DNA of 64,000 nt from an uncultured Dialister sp. (GCA_902462205.1 CABQAR010000009.1:1-64000), one strand, 5' to 3'; positions 50,311 through 61,100 are shown, counted from the first letter of the stretch. Numbers and translations are program-made. Notes: generated from the letters alone by a model not told the origin.

Positions 50311-51279
50311 ATGGCAAATGAATTTAAAATTCCCGTGAAATTAGTTCCGAAACTGTGGACGAAAAAGGTATGGCGTGAAGGTCTGAAAGCGTCTTATTTT
50401 GAAAAATTCACATCTACTAATGGGGATAATGTTGTTCATGCGAATAAAGATTTGAAACAGGCAAAAGGCGATGAGGTTTTCTTCGGTCTGGCAATGAATC
50501 TCAAAGGCGCGGGCGTTTCCGGGAATAATACGCTTAAAGGTAACGAAGAAGAGCTGAAAATGTATGATTTCAGCGTAAAAACGGATCTGATCAGAAATGC
50601 GGTGAAACGCTTTGAAGCAGATGACCAGAAGTCCCCGTATGCAAATCTGCCGCTTATTAAAAGCACTTTGACACAATGGCTTGCGGACTGGAAAGATGAT
50701 CACTTGATCAGTGCATTGACTGCATCGCCTACGGCAACTGAATTTATCACTGCCGCAAGTGCAGGAACGGAAGTATCTACAACTGCAAGTGATAAGCTGA
50801 CATGCGCTCTGATTTCGAAAGCGAAACGCAAGGCAAAAATGCATGAGCCGATGGTGAAACCGCTTAAAATTGACGGGCAGGATAAGTACATCATGCTTGT
50901 CGGGACGTGGGCTGCTCGTGACCTGAAAGATGATCCAGTATGGCAGGCGGCACAGCAGAATGCAGCTATTCGCGGAAGCAAGAATCCGATTTTTACTGGA
51001 GCACTTGGGGAATATGACGGTGTAGTACTCTATGAGTATGAACGTGTCATGAATACGGCAACAGGAGCTGCTTCTGCTAATGTTGTTCATAATTTACTTT
51101 TAGGGCAGCAGGCAGCATGTTTTGCTGTGGCTCGTGAGGCCCGTTATATCCATGATGATGATGATTACGGGAATGTTCAGGGAAACGGAATTTCATTCTA
51201 CGGCGGTATTGCGAAATCCATCTACAATGCAAAAGACTACGGTGTGATCCAGGTCATGACCGGAGGGGTTGCTGAATAA
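50311..51279 (+). CDS. Major capsid protein, N4-gp56 family
   Basis: A 322-residue capsid protein resembling the N4-gp56 group. KLWTKKVWREGLKASYFEKF is at the N-terminus, KGDEVFFGLAMNLKGAGVSG, MYDFSVKTDLIRNAVKRFEA and the C-terminal CFAVAREARYIHDDDDYGN follow. Residues around IKSTLTQWLADWKDDHLI form the spine helix. It forms the icosahedral shell. AAAAGGAGAAAG precedes the start. A clear hairpin follows. Confidence 0.9.
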   Translation: MANEFKIPVKLVPKLWTKKVWREGLKASYFEKFTSTNGDNVVHANKDLKQAKGDEVFFGLAMNLKGAGVSGNNTLKGNEEELKMYDFSVKTDLIRNAVKRFEADDQKSPYANLPLIKSTLTQWLADWKDDHLISALTASPTATEFITAASAGTEVSTTASDKLTCALISKAKRKAKMHEPMVKPLKIDGQDKYIMLVGTWAARDLKDDPVWQAAQQNAAIRGSKNPIFTGALGEYDGVVLYEYERVMNTATGAASANVVHNLLLGQQAACFAVAREARYIHDDDDYGNVQGNGISFYGGIAKSIYNAKDYGVIQVMTGGVAE

Positions 51280-51296
51280 TTATTGATTGCAGGCGG

Positions 51297-51319
51297 GAGG
51301 GCTTTTGCCCTCTTTTCCT
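51297..51319 (+). terminator. Terminator after the capsid gene
   Basis: GAGGGC pairs with GCCCTC around TTTT and is followed by TTTTCCTGTTTT. It may tone down tail genes relative to capsid. Confidence 0.8.
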
Positions 51320-51335
51320 GTTTTATGAGGTGACT

Positions 51336-51884
51336 ATGACAGTTAATGACTTGGTAAATCGTGCTTATATGCAAGTTGGAGATACATCGCAGGTCAATTT
51401 TACACCGTACCAGTTTTTAGAGTTTTATAACGAGGGGAATCATATTCTGCATCGGATTGTTGCAAAATATTTGCCATCGTACATAAAGAAAACCGAAACA
51501 CAGACGGTAAATAAAAGTATAACGCTGACAGAATATTTTAATAAAATTCTGCGCGTTTTGCTAAATGGAGAATTGACCGATGATTATACTATTGACGGAA
51601 ATACGACAATTATATTTCCCGATGATAAAGAGAAAGAAACCACCGTAGAATATATTGCATCTGCAGGTTATAAAGAACTGGATGATGAAAGCGGATATCC
51701 TGCAGAGATTGAAAGCATGCTTGTTAATTATATGGTTGCGAGAATTTTAAAGGCGGATTTATCTTTTGTGTCCGGCTGGGAAAGTGAAGTTTCCGAAATG
51801 GCACGGCAACTGGATACGGATGGAAGCATAGTGACAAGGGGGTATTGGCCGTATGACAGCAGGCAATCTGATTACGATGATTAA
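51336..51884 (+). CDS. Head-tail connector protein (gp4-like)
   Basis: A 182-residue protein with an N-terminal helix DLVNRAYMQVGDTSQVNFTP, a beta-rich middle (TVNKSITLTEYFNKILRVLL) and a helical C-terminus. It lies right after the capsid gene, in the place of the P22 gp4-type tail accessory factor. Assignment rests mainly on position. The next gene overlaps its end by 32 bases. Confidence 0.65.
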   Translation: MTVNDLVNRAYMQVGDTSQVNFTPYQFLEFYNEGNHILHRIVAKYLPSYIKKTETQTVNKSITLTEYFNKILRVLLNGELTDDYTIDGNTTIIFPDDKEKETTVEYIASAGYKELDDESGYPAEIESMLVNYMVARILKADLSFVSGWESEVSEMARQLDTDGSIVTRGYWPYDSRQSDYDD

Positions 51885-52323
51885 TTTAGATACAAATGAA
51901 ATACTTGATGATGCATCGGAATATATACCGTATATCAATGCTGCAATTGATTATCTGACAATGGTTCTTGTGCAAATCAAAGATACTGAAGTCGTTAAGA
52001 GTATGGATATCAATAATAATAATCCGGTGCCGATCGATTTCACTTCGTTTGTTCCGGCTGCAGGGTATCCGATCCGGATTGTCAACGGGTCTTTTCAAAC
52101 ATATGGCGAAAAGCCGGTAAAAAATGTGTTTTATGCAATAAAAAAGTCTCATGTTTCTGATGATAGCGATGCTATTCCATTCAGAGAAATATTTCATTTT
52201 ATTCTTGTGCAGCTCGTTTCATTTTTAGTGAAGAAGAAATCACTCATGATTGATTATGCAAATGCGGATAAGGCTTTTATTGCAGATTTGACGGCAGCTA
52301 TTCAAGGAGCGATAGGTCGATAA
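51853..52323 (+). CDS. Second head-completion protein
   Basis: A 156-residue protein with an acidic start (NLDTNEILDDASEYIPYINA) and a helical end (FILVQLVSFLVKKKSLMIDY). No family recognised. Placed between the connector and the gp10-like gene, where head-completion proteins usually lie. The ATG at 51853 falls inside the previous gene. Confidence 0.6.
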   Translation: MTAGNLITMINLDTNEILDDASEYIPYINAAIDYLTMVLVQIKDTEVVKSMDINNNNPVPIDFTSFVPAAGYPIRIVNGSFQTYGEKPVKNVFYAIKKSHVSDDSDAIPFREIFHFILVQLVSFLVKKKSLMIDYANADKAFIADLTAAIQGAIGR

Positions 52324-53747
52324 TGGGAGAAAAACTTTTTGCATCGACCGGCGGCTGGCGATTAGGCCTCGATTGGAGTAAACCGGCGGAAAGTATAGAC
52401 GTGCAAAGTCTTACACAAGCGGTTAATTGTGAGTATAGTGGAACGGATGGCGTTTTGCAGACCGTTCCGGGGGTCAAAGTAGTATATGAAGGCACTGAAG
52501 ATATTGACAGTCTATACTATGACCGTTATCGTCGAGTATATTATTTTTCTTGCGGGAATAAACTCTATAAAACGTCAGATTTTGTAACGGTTGAACAGCT
52601 TGGTGTGCTTACGGGCAACAGTGTGCCAAAATACCATGCTTTTGATCATGATATTTTAATTGCTTCCGGCGGGAAACTGCAGGTTATCGCAGGTGCTGGT
52701 GGTTTATCTATCATCGCGGGCAGTCCTGACTGCGAGTTTGTGAGCAGTCACTCCGGCTCTGTGATTGTTGCATCACTTTATGGACACCGTATTACGTGGT
52801 CAGCAGTTGGCGATTATAACTTGTGGACGAATGATACGAATGATCCTTCATCTTCACAATATGTGGATGTCGGTTATAAGGATCCGGGCTGTATTGTAGC
52901 AATAGATTTTCTTGCAAAAGCAATCATAGTTTATAAAGAATTCGGTCGTGCATATCAAGTTGTTGGTAATCCGCATGAAGGGTCTTTATCTGTTTATCCG
53001 TTGTCACAAACCGCATTATGCTGCGGAAGTTCAATTAGTATAGATGATAAGAGTTATTATGTCGGAGATGCAGGGCTCATGAGCTTTGTTCCTACAAACA
53101 CATATGCAAACATTCAGCCGATTGAAGTCGGGCTTAATATCAATGCGCAACTTATTAAGCTTACGACATCCGACGCGAAAATGTTTGCAGTTCCGAATCG
53201 AAAGCAGCTCTGGATAAAGCCCGGTAAAAACGCGGATATTTTTATCTATCATTATCTGCAGCGATATGATGATGGCCGTGGAGTTTTCACTTCGCGAACG
53301 TTTTCGAATGATTTACATGATGTGATTATTGTTGATAAAGAAATCTATATCGCATACGGGTCAAAAATAGGAAAACTCGATGAAAACATAGATACTGATG
53401 ATGGTAAACAAATACAGACAGCGATAGTATCCGGGAATCGATTAGCGCAAAGGTTATTCATTCTTCTTTTCTCTTATAATTTCGTGTCAACAAATAAAAT
53501 AGAGGGATGGGAAAGTATATCAATAAGTAATAAGCGGGAAAAAATCGTAAACTTTAAATCAACAGGTACGAAACTTTATTACGCTATTGAAGATTTAATT
53601 GATGCAAACAATAAACTCTATTCTGATGACTATACAAAGGTAAATAAAATCGGAGGCGGGGCAAATAGAAATTTACAATTCAAAATTACTGTAAACAAAG
53701 GGGTAATTTCACTTCGTCAGTTTGATTATATTTATGAGGAGGTCTAA
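52323..53747 (+). CDS. Tail hub/packaged-DNA stabilisation protein, P22 gp10-like
   Basis: A 474-residue, beta-rich protein that looks like a propeller: repeated hydrophobic-Gly strands such as LLYYDRYRR-type turns and VIVASLYGHRITWSAVGDYN near residue 150. The N-terminal GWRLGLDWSKPAESIDVQSL is typical of gp10-like hub proteins of P22-type phages. It plugs the portal and holds the tail fibre. It starts at the stop of the previous gene (one base shared) and ends one base into the fibre gene. Confidence 0.82.
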   Translation: MGEKLFASTGGWRLGLDWSKPAESIDVQSLTQAVNCEYSGTDGVLQTVPGVKVVYEGTEDIDSLYYDRYRRVYYFSCGNKLYKTSDFVTVEQLGVLTGNSVPKYHAFDHDILIASGGKLQVIAGAGGLSIIAGSPDCEFVSSHSGSVIVASLYGHRITWSAVGDYNLWTNDTNDPSSSQYVDVGYKDPGCIVAIDFLAKAIIVYKEFGRAYQVVGNPHEGSLSVYPLSQTALCCGSSISIDDKSYYVGDAGLMSFVPTNTYANIQPIEVGLNINAQLIKLTTSDAKMFAVPNRKQLWIKPGKNADIFIYHYLQRYDDGRGVFTSRTFSNDLHDVIIVDKEIYIAYGSKIGKLDENIDTDDGKQIQTAIVSGNRLAQRLFILLFSYNFVSTNKIEGWESISISNKREKIVNFKSTGTKLYYAIEDLIDANNKLYSDDYTKVNKIGGGANRNLQFKITVNKGVISLRQFDYIYEEV

Positions 53748-54805
53748 TGAAATATCAGGAACAATATCCGATTAATGCTACGCAGCAGGGTGATACTACA
53801 AAAGATGCGGTGCTAAAAAATCGTGAAGAAATAAAATATCTCGGAGATCAGATACTGTTACGAGCAAACGGCAGTGGCGGAATTGAGCGACAAAGAGTTT
53901 TATACGGGAAAACCCTCAACGGTAGTTATAATTATTTATCCGGCGACGGTTTGTCTGTTGTGATTGACGGTAGCACGATCCCTGTAATTGTTACGTTCGC
54001 AGATGGTTTTGACAATCTCGGTACAAAAGACTATGTAGAAACTATCGTAACAAAACAAAGTGCATGGTCACTTCCTGCAAATACTACGTCTTATTTATAT
54101 ATAGAACGATCTGATTCGGGCGCATTATCTTTCGGTAGCACGACAATCATTCCCGAGTACGGACAAACACTGACAGGGACTGAAACAGACAAGCATATTT
54201 TTAATACGATTGAGCAAAAAATGTATTCATATAACGGTACAGAATGGAAGGCTTGTTTGCGCGTATTTGTTGCTGCTGTTACAACAAATAGTACAACTGT
54301 TGATAGTATTAAGTATCTAGCAAATGATTTTTTTACAAATTACACAAATTTTAAATATATGATAGATGGCTTGCTGTCCGGAAATTATCACGCGATGTAC
54401 CCGGTCGGACACATTATAACGTCTATTAATTCAGCGAATCCAAACACATATTTGCCGTATATGTCAGACACAACATGGACACAAGTAGGGGCAGGTAGAG
54501 TTTTACAAGCGGTGTCTTCAAGTCAGACAGCAGGAAGCACTTTAAATGCGGGATTGCCGAACATTACAGGCACATTTTCTACTACACCAGCCGTAATAGG
54601 AGGATACGATATAGCTACTGGAGCACTAAAGAGAACTACTCAAAATGCACTAACCTCTGAGGGTTATACAAAGGGTGGTACTTTTAGTCCATTGGGGGAT
54701 GTAGTTCTTACTTTCAATGCTGCTAACTCTAATTCTATTTACGGAGCATCTTCTACAGTCCAACCGCCAGCATTATTAGTTTATTTTTGGGAACGGACAG
54801 CATAA
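53747..54805 (+). CDS. Tail fibre or tip protein
   Basis: A 352-residue protein. The N-terminal third attaches to the tail (EQYPINATQQGDTTKDAVLK), a beta-rich middle follows, and the C-terminal 140 residues match the tip type of phage fibres: MYPVGHIITSINSANPNTYL, a TWTQVGAGRVLQAVSSSQTA stretch, and the end SSTVQPPALLVYFWERTA. It is a probable host-receptor-binding protein. It overlaps the gp10-like stop by one base. Confidence 0.82.
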   Translation: MKYQEQYPINATQQGDTTKDAVLKNREEIKYLGDQILLRANGSGGIERQRVLYGKTLNGSYNYLSGDGLSVVIDGSTIPVIVTFADGFDNLGTKDYVETIVTKQSAWSLPANTTSYLYIERSDSGALSFGSTTIIPEYGQTLTGTETDKHIFNTIEQKMYSYNGTEWKACLRVFVAAVTTNSTTVDSIKYLANDFFTNYTNFKYMIDGLLSGNYHAMYPVGHIITSINSANPNTYLPYMSDTTWTQVGAGRVLQAVSSSQTAGSTLNAGLPNITGTFSTTPAVIGGYDIATGALKRTTQNALTSEGYTKGGTFSPLGDVVLTFNAANSNSIYGASSTVQPPALLVYFWERTA

Positions 54806-54823
54806 AGATGGAGATTGATTTTC

Positions 54824-55225
54824 TTGAAATCACATGATCTTTTTGAAATGGTAGATGATTATCAGAAAATTACAGGAGAAACCATAGATTTTAATGGTTT
54901 CTTTTTTGATGGAGATCTACACGATGGACAAAATAAGCATTTCAGGTTTTTTCCACAAATAGGGTTCTTATTTTGGGGGATACAGGAAAATGCAGGAGTT
55001 CGTTACTTTTCTATGCTTGAAACATACGGGAAAGTGTCCGGGATGGTCGATTATATCAAATCTGTGATGTTGCTAAACGGGCTTACGCAAATTCTTACGA
55101 TGACAACGCGAAATCCGAAGGCGCACATACGAAAATGGAAGATGGAACACCATCAGGAATTGGATTATGACTATGATGGCAGGCATTATTATGTACTTAC
55201 AGGTAATATTGTAAATTTACATTGA
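54824..55225 (+). CDS. Hypothetical tail-region protein
   Basis: A 133-residue protein of mixed structure (FRFFPQIGFLFWGIQENAGV) with no recognised family; an acetyltransferase-like fold is possible but unsupported. Start codon is TTG: the one at 54824 has GGAG ten bases ahead, the one at 54815 is too close. It lies between the fibre and the ejection-protein genes. Confidence 0.6.
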   Translation: MKSHDLFEMVDDYQKITGETIDFNGFFFDGDLHDGQNKHFRFFPQIGFLFWGIQENAGVRYFSMLETYGKVSGMVDYIKSVMLLNGLTQILTMTTRNPKAHIRKWKMEHHQELDYDYDGRHYYVLTGNIVNLH

Positions 55226-55249
55226 AAATTTACATTGAAAGGAGACCAT

Positions 55250-56818
55250 ATGCTCACATTTGATTTACAGATTTTTGGAGGAGGAAAAGGTCCGAAAATC
55301 ACATATCAGCAGGCCCAGATTCCGACGCAGTCACCGACAGAAGCAGCTCTTCAACAAGAACAGCTTAAATGGGCACAGACAACGCAACCAGTAGCAAATA
55401 ATCTATTGAATATGGCACATAGAGCGTTAAATACGCAGCAAGTGAATCCTAATCCGAATTGGCAGACATTATATAACAATGCACAGAATCAGACGACAAG
55501 AAACAATCAGCTTGTGCAAGGGCTGATTCCACAAGTGCAAGCTAACACGAACGCCAATGCGGCGACAAACAATCAGTATTCAGGTCTGCTGGGAAATGCC
55601 ATTCAGTCTATGACGCAGGGGAACAAAGAACTGGCGTCCGAGTACAATACGGCCATGCAGAACAATAATACTGCTATGCAGGGCTTATTAAACGGAGTGT
55701 TGCCGTCTTCTTATGCGGAAAACAGGCAGAAGGCCTTGCAGAGTGATTTGACCAATACGGTCGGAAATACATTGTCAGGACTTGCCAGCCGGGGAATCAT
55801 CAATTCATCACAAGCAGACAGCGTTTTCAATGACATTTCACGGAATGCGTCAAACACGCTGGCCGCACAGTACGGAAACGATATGCAGACAGCCGCGGGG
55901 CTTGCAGGGCAGGCTTACAATAACCGGCTGGCAGGTATTAACGGCAAGGCGGGTCTTTTGGGCGACATGTTCAGAAACCAGCTTTCCGGCTACGGGCAGC
56001 AAGCCGACTTGGCAAACACGAATTTTAATAACCGGCAGCAAGGGATTTCTACGCTGTCACAATTGGCAAATCAATCACAGCAAATGGCGATGGATCCGAT
56101 CAAGACAGCTGCTACGGCACAAGAAGCGGCAATCAATGTTCCGATGCAGTATTTGTCGATGGCAACTGGACAGAATGCACCGACACAAGGTTTATTATCT
56201 CAGTTATCACAGCAGCGTTATTCAGTAGCAAGTCCCGCACAAGCAGTGGTGCAGCAAGGGAATGGCGGATTTTTCGGGGGGCTTATGAGCGGATTGGGAA
56301 GTTTCTTTGCATGTTTCAAAGCAGGCACGAAAATTGCTACGCCTGCCGGACCAATTTCAATTGAAAAAATGGGATTTGGTGATAAGGTTATTTCGCTTGG
56401 TGATGTCTGTGAAGTTACAGATCTGCATGACATGGGTGAAGAAGATATTTACAGGCTTGATACGTCTTCATGTTCTGTTGAAACCACAGAAACAGAAATT
56501 TTCTTAACAGAAAAAGGAAAGAAACAATTAAGTGATCTGAATGAGCACGATTTGATCATGACCGTTCACGGCTTTGATCCGGTTATAGCTATTGAAAAAA
56601 CAGGCGAAACGGCAACTGTTTATGAACTTGAATTAACAGGAAATAACATGTTCTATGCGAACGGAATTCTCGCAGAAGGACTTACAGAGGAAGATAAAAA
56701 GGCGAATGAAGAAGCCCGGCTTGCAGAAGAAATTGCAGAAGCAATGCAGCCGGTGGAAGACAAAGTACCTGTAAAAACAAGGAAAAGATCAGTTACGAGA
56801 AAGAAGGCAGGGGAATAA
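55250..56818 (+). CDS. Ejection-type virion protein with a C-terminal Hint (intein-like) domain
   Basis: A 522-residue protein. Residues 1-350 are helical and Gln/Asn/Ala-rich, like internal or ejected podovirus proteins (for example QQEQLKWAQTTQPVANNLLN). Residues 355-477 form a Hint-type domain: Cys355 begins block A in CFKAGTKIATPAGPISIEK, the block B-like region is ETTETEIFLTEKGKKQLSDL with Glu where His is usual, and block F-like VYELELTGNNMFYANGIL leads into AEG instead of HN. A lysine-rich tail follows. Splicing is therefore unlikely to be complete. AAAGGAG precedes the start. The next two genes are also ejection-type. Confidence 0.72.
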   Translation: MLTFDLQIFGGGKGPKITYQQAQIPTQSPTEAALQQEQLKWAQTTQPVANNLLNMAHRALNTQQVNPNPNWQTLYNNAQNQTTRNNQLVQGLIPQVQANTNANAATNNQYSGLLGNAIQSMTQGNKELASEYNTAMQNNNTAMQGLLNGVLPSSYAENRQKALQSDLTNTVGNTLSGLASRGIINSSQADSVFNDISRNASNTLAAQYGNDMQTAAGLAGQAYNNRLAGINGKAGLLGDMFRNQLSGYGQQADLANTNFNNRQQGISTLSQLANQSQQMAMDPIKTAATAQEAAINVPMQYLSMATGQNAPTQGLLSQLSQQRYSVASPAQAVVQQGNGGFFGGLMSGLGSFFACFKAGTKIATPAGPISIEKMGFGDKVISLGDVCEVTDLHDMGEEDIYRLDTSSCSVETTETEIFLTEKGKKQLSDLNEHDLIMTVHGFDPVIAIEKTGETATVYELELTGNNMFYANGILAEGLTEEDKKANEEARLAEEIAEAMQPVEDKVPVKTRKRSVTRKKAGE

Positions 56819-56820
56819 TC

Positions 56821-58110
56821 ATGGCAATCTATCTTGAGAATCGCTCTCCGTGGGAGCAGCTCGGAAAACTTGCCGGGCTATGGGGTGCAAATCGAATACA
56901 GCAGCTGCAGGATATAAACAATGCTAAAGATTATGCAAAGCAAATGTACGGTGGGTATGATGATCAGCAAAAAGGAACAGGATTGCTGTCACAGCTTATA
57001 GACGGTAATAAGACGCAGGTAGGAAATGGACTATTTGCTCAAAATGGACTGGAAGCTGCTACCCCGCATTATCAGATAAACATGAATAGTCAACCGGATA
57101 ATTTTATACAACGGACACAGAACACACTGGAGGCTTCTGCTCCGCATTATCAGATTGATATGCAGCAGGGACAACAGCAAACGAGGCCAAGTGCGCCTGA
57201 CAGGAGCCAGATAAAGCAGTCGCTTAGAAACAAGGCTGGAGCGGCGTATGTCAGCTTCATCAAGAGTGGCTACGGTCAGCAGGAAGCGGCACGCATGGTC
57301 AAAGAAATGCTTGAAAATGATACGGCAGAGGAATACGGAAAACAGCTTAGAGACTATCAGGACAGCGTGCTTGAACCGGCACGGCAGGATATCTTAAATC
57401 AGCTTGTCTATACAACGGATATAGACGGAAATGCTGCGGTCAGCGGTTATGATCCGCGGAAATTGAAAGCTATGGCGCCTCGGATTGCCGCTTATAATTA
57501 CCGTGCACAACAGCTTGGGCTTCCGCAGATTGATATGAATACTTTGAATAGTATTAATTCGCTGGATAAACCGAATATTTCTTACAAGACAATGCCGAAT
57601 GGTCAGCTTGTGGGGATTAATGGCGATACCGGCGCTGTTCAGAATATTGGGAATTATGCAGCCCCGCAGGATCCTAAACGGTTCTATATGAATACCGGCG
57701 GAGGATTGTTTGATACAAGAAGCGGTCAGATTGTTCCGGGGACGGCAAGAGAAGTGCAGGGACCGGGAACAAGCGGATATAACTCACGAATTGTTGCGGA
57801 AATCAGTAACAATCATATGAATTGGCTGAAACTTCATCAGTATGACCCTAAATTTACAGAAGGTGGCAGGGTGATACAGGAATCGGACTCCCCTTATTAT
57901 CCGGCATTAATGCAAGCATTGGGCGGACGTCCGGCAGGAGGTAATGGTGGAGAGGAAACACCAAACGATGTAACAGGCGGGGGAAACAGTAGTCAGGATC
58001 CGATAGACCGTCGAATAGATGAACTTCGTGCTGCCGGATGGTCTCCTGAACAGATTGTTGACGGTCTAAAGAAAACGGGAAATGAAGCATATATTTCACA
58101 TGTATGGTAA
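56821..58110 (+). CDS. Ejection-type virion protein
   Basis: A 429-residue, helical, Gln-rich protein with no enzymatic domain seen. Two related segments, ATPHYQINM near residue 79 and SAPHYQIDM near 106, form a short internal repeat. The C-terminal DELRAAGWSPEQIVDGLKKT is a compact helical end. Gly/Asn-rich hinges lie near residue 370. Its position between two other such genes and before the giant protein suggests it is ejected with the DNA. Confidence 0.7.
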   Translation: MAIYLENRSPWEQLGKLAGLWGANRIQQLQDINNAKDYAKQMYGGYDDQQKGTGLLSQLIDGNKTQVGNGLFAQNGLEAATPHYQINMNSQPDNFIQRTQNTLEASAPHYQIDMQQGQQQTRPSAPDRSQIKQSLRNKAGAAYVSFIKSGYGQQEAARMVKEMLENDTAEEYGKQLRDYQDSVLEPARQDILNQLVYTTDIDGNAAVSGYDPRKLKAMAPRIAAYNYRAQQLGLPQIDMNTLNSINSLDKPNISYKTMPNGQLVGINGDTGAVQNIGNYAAPQDPKRFYMNTGGGLFDTRSGQIVPGTAREVQGPGTSGYNSRIVAEISNNHMNWLKLHQYDPKFTEGGRVIQESDSPYYPALMQALGGRPAGGNGGEETPNDVTGGGNSSQDPIDRRIDELRAAGWSPEQIVDGLKKTGNEAYISHVW

Positions 58111-58122
58111 GGAGAATGTTTT

Positions 58123-61100
58123 ATGAATGGCGGGAATACCGGATTTGATGACCTGATGAATTACAAGGTAAAACAACCGAACTTATCTGGAGCGGGAGCT
58201 ACTGGATTTGACGATCTGGTTAACCAACCGCAGGATCCGTCCTTATTGGATAGAGCCAAAGGCTTTTTAACCAGCATAGATGAAGCTTATGAAGAAGGAC
58301 GTGCGGAACGTAAGGCGCAATTGGAGAAAACAAAATCCAATGTGCTGAATACACTCTCCGATTACGCGGCTAATGCCGGCAAGGCTATAGAAAACTACGG
58401 CAATGAAATTACGGCTGCCGGAGAACGTGCTATGGAAGCCTACAATAACGGGGAATCAATCAATATGGAAGACCCGACGCAGGGATACGAAGGCGAGAAT
58501 TATAGCCGTGCGAAGATGAATGCATATAATGAACTGGTAGGCAAGCCTGCCGGATATGCGGCTATTACGCCATATATGCCTGCTCCGATAAAAGCGATAG
58601 GTGGAGCTTTAGCAGTTCCCACACTGCTTGATTCTACTGCGCAGACTTATAATCAGAATATAGAGAAAAACGACGGAACACCGGTCACAAGCACAGCGAT
58701 ACAAACGCTTATAAACCCGGTATGGGAGCCTGTAAAGGAAGTGGCAACTCATCCGGGTGAATTTGCGCAAAGTCTCGTTGATAATCCGCTTGAAGTGTGG
58801 GATAAGGTATTCCTGCCTGGAGCGATGATTCATTGTGCGGGAAAATTAGCGAAAAAAGCAACACCGAAGCGAATCAGTGAACCTCTTGAAGCACATGTTA
58901 TTGATCCGGTAAAAAGCGGCCTTGCTAATGCGAAAGGGCGCTTTTTTGATTCTTTCAAACGGGGCGGAGAAACAGGTTTTGACGATTTAGCCCGTGACAC
59001 GGAAGCAGGTACTTCTTATTATGCGGAAAGCAACCTGCCGCCTGATGTGGATACTCAGTATTCCAATCCGGCGGATATTCTGTATGAAAAGGTGAAGCAG
59101 CAGGAAAGCGGCGGAACGTATGATCAGACTAATTCAGACAGTGGTGCTTATGGAAATATCCAATGGATGCCAGACACGTGGAAGGCAGAAGCGGAACGCG
59201 TCCTGGGTGACAGAGAAGCGCCGATGACGCCTGAAAATCAGGAGATGGTGGGCAGAGCGTATCTGAACAGGCTGTATCAAGAACTTGATGGTGACGAAAG
59301 GGCGGTCGCCGCTTCGATTTACGCCGGCGAGGGATACGGTAAGGCGCTTCATGAAGGGAAACCGCCTTACGATCCGAATGTACGTGTGAATGAAGCGGGG
59401 AATCTGGATCCGAACGGGAAGTATCCGTCGGTGAATGAATATATTGAGCAGGTTCTTCAGCGGAATGTTGAAAGGGCACGCCCTATTTATGGGCAGGAAG
59501 CGCCGCGTACGGTAAATGATTTTTCGGAAGATGTAAGCCGGCCAGCACCGGAAGAAACAGACCTGAATTTGATGAGGGATCCGGTGGAGCAATCGGCGAA
59601 GAATCCGTTTATTATAGATTCTACAAATGGACTCTATAAAACGCTAAAAGAAAAGCAAGGCAAACAAGCTCAGGAAATGATAAAAAATCTGGGATACGAC
59701 AGCGTTGTAGTTGTTGACAGTGTGGGTAATCGTGTCTTGGAAACGATTGATTTCGGACAAAAAACAAAACCACGTCAAACGAATGCAGCTGGTGCTGATC
59801 TGGTAAAAGATATCACACCAGAGGAGTTGTTTAAAGATGATGTGCAGGCAAGAAAAGCAAGCCAGCTCCATATTATCTTAAAAGAAAATCCGATGCATGA
59901 TGATTATCATACGGGGATCCGAACAATAGAAGATATTAATACCGCGGAGGAAGCCTTCAAAAATCCGATAGCCGATGGCGGAGGAACGAATCCGGATTTC
60001 ACCGCGAATATGATGAAAGATTCGCTAAAAACAGGATATGTTACAGTTTATAGCTCCCAACCGATTAAGGCAGGAGCTTTTATTACGCCATCCAAAATGA
60101 TGGCCAATGATTATGCAGGGGGCGAATACGCACCAGTCGAAAAGTATTTCAAAAATTCAACGAGATCTGCAAGACCTGAGAAGTCTTATTTTGCAGCAGA
60201 AACAAATAAAAGTAGTGAGGTAGTATCTGATTCTGCAAAAATAATTACTCCGGAAGAATTAGCTAATCATATTAAAGACGGGACTATTCCTATAGAAACA
60301 TTCAGGACATATGATGAGCAAGCATTCTTGCATTTTAGAAAACTTTCCGAACAGCAGAAGTATAAATATGCTTCTGATAACACAATAGAACTATCTAAAG
60401 GAATTAAAGATTCAGATGGAACTTTAGTAAAGGTTATGTTTGACGAGAATAATGCAAATGCCATAAACGATGCTGTGAATCATTTTATTTCAGGAGCAGG
60501 GAAATCCGGTGGTTCTGTTACTGTTAATGACGTTCGTGCCTTTGCGACTGGATTGATTAAAGACACTATACAGTCCCCGGATGCGAAAATACTGCAGAAG
60601 AATGGGCGTACTGCGTATGTAAGTCTTTGGCGAGGAAATAAGAATATAACTCATCTTGTGGCTGTGGAGCGTGACGTGACAGGTAACGGGAAAATAATTA
60701 CCTCTCTGGCGGCAAAAGATCATAAGCATAGGTCTAATAACGCTATGAATACGCTATACTCGGCAATAAAAAACGCTGATAGGATTAAATCCATCAGCGT
60801 TAATTTGCAGGGTAGACTGTCGAAGTATCTCCGCCCACCTTCCAGTGATAGGGTTTCAACACCGGATACTCGGCTCCGCCCATCTGGCAACTCTATTGTA
60901 GCAGAAGGTACTGGAAAAGTAAATTCAGTAAAGAACGAGCGCTCATTTATGAATAACCCGATCGAAGAAGCGGCTACTGACCGTCTGACGACTTGGCAAA
61001 AAGAAACTATTTCACGGAAGCAAATTCTTGATGATGTGAATAAAATCTTCGGCGCTACGGTTAAAAAAGGACGTGTTGGTAAAAAAGGGGTTTCCGGATG

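Noticed and set aside
56312..56680. An active, splicing intein in the ejection protein
   Set aside because: Block B His and terminal His-Asn are missing and the flanking gene is not a typical intein host.
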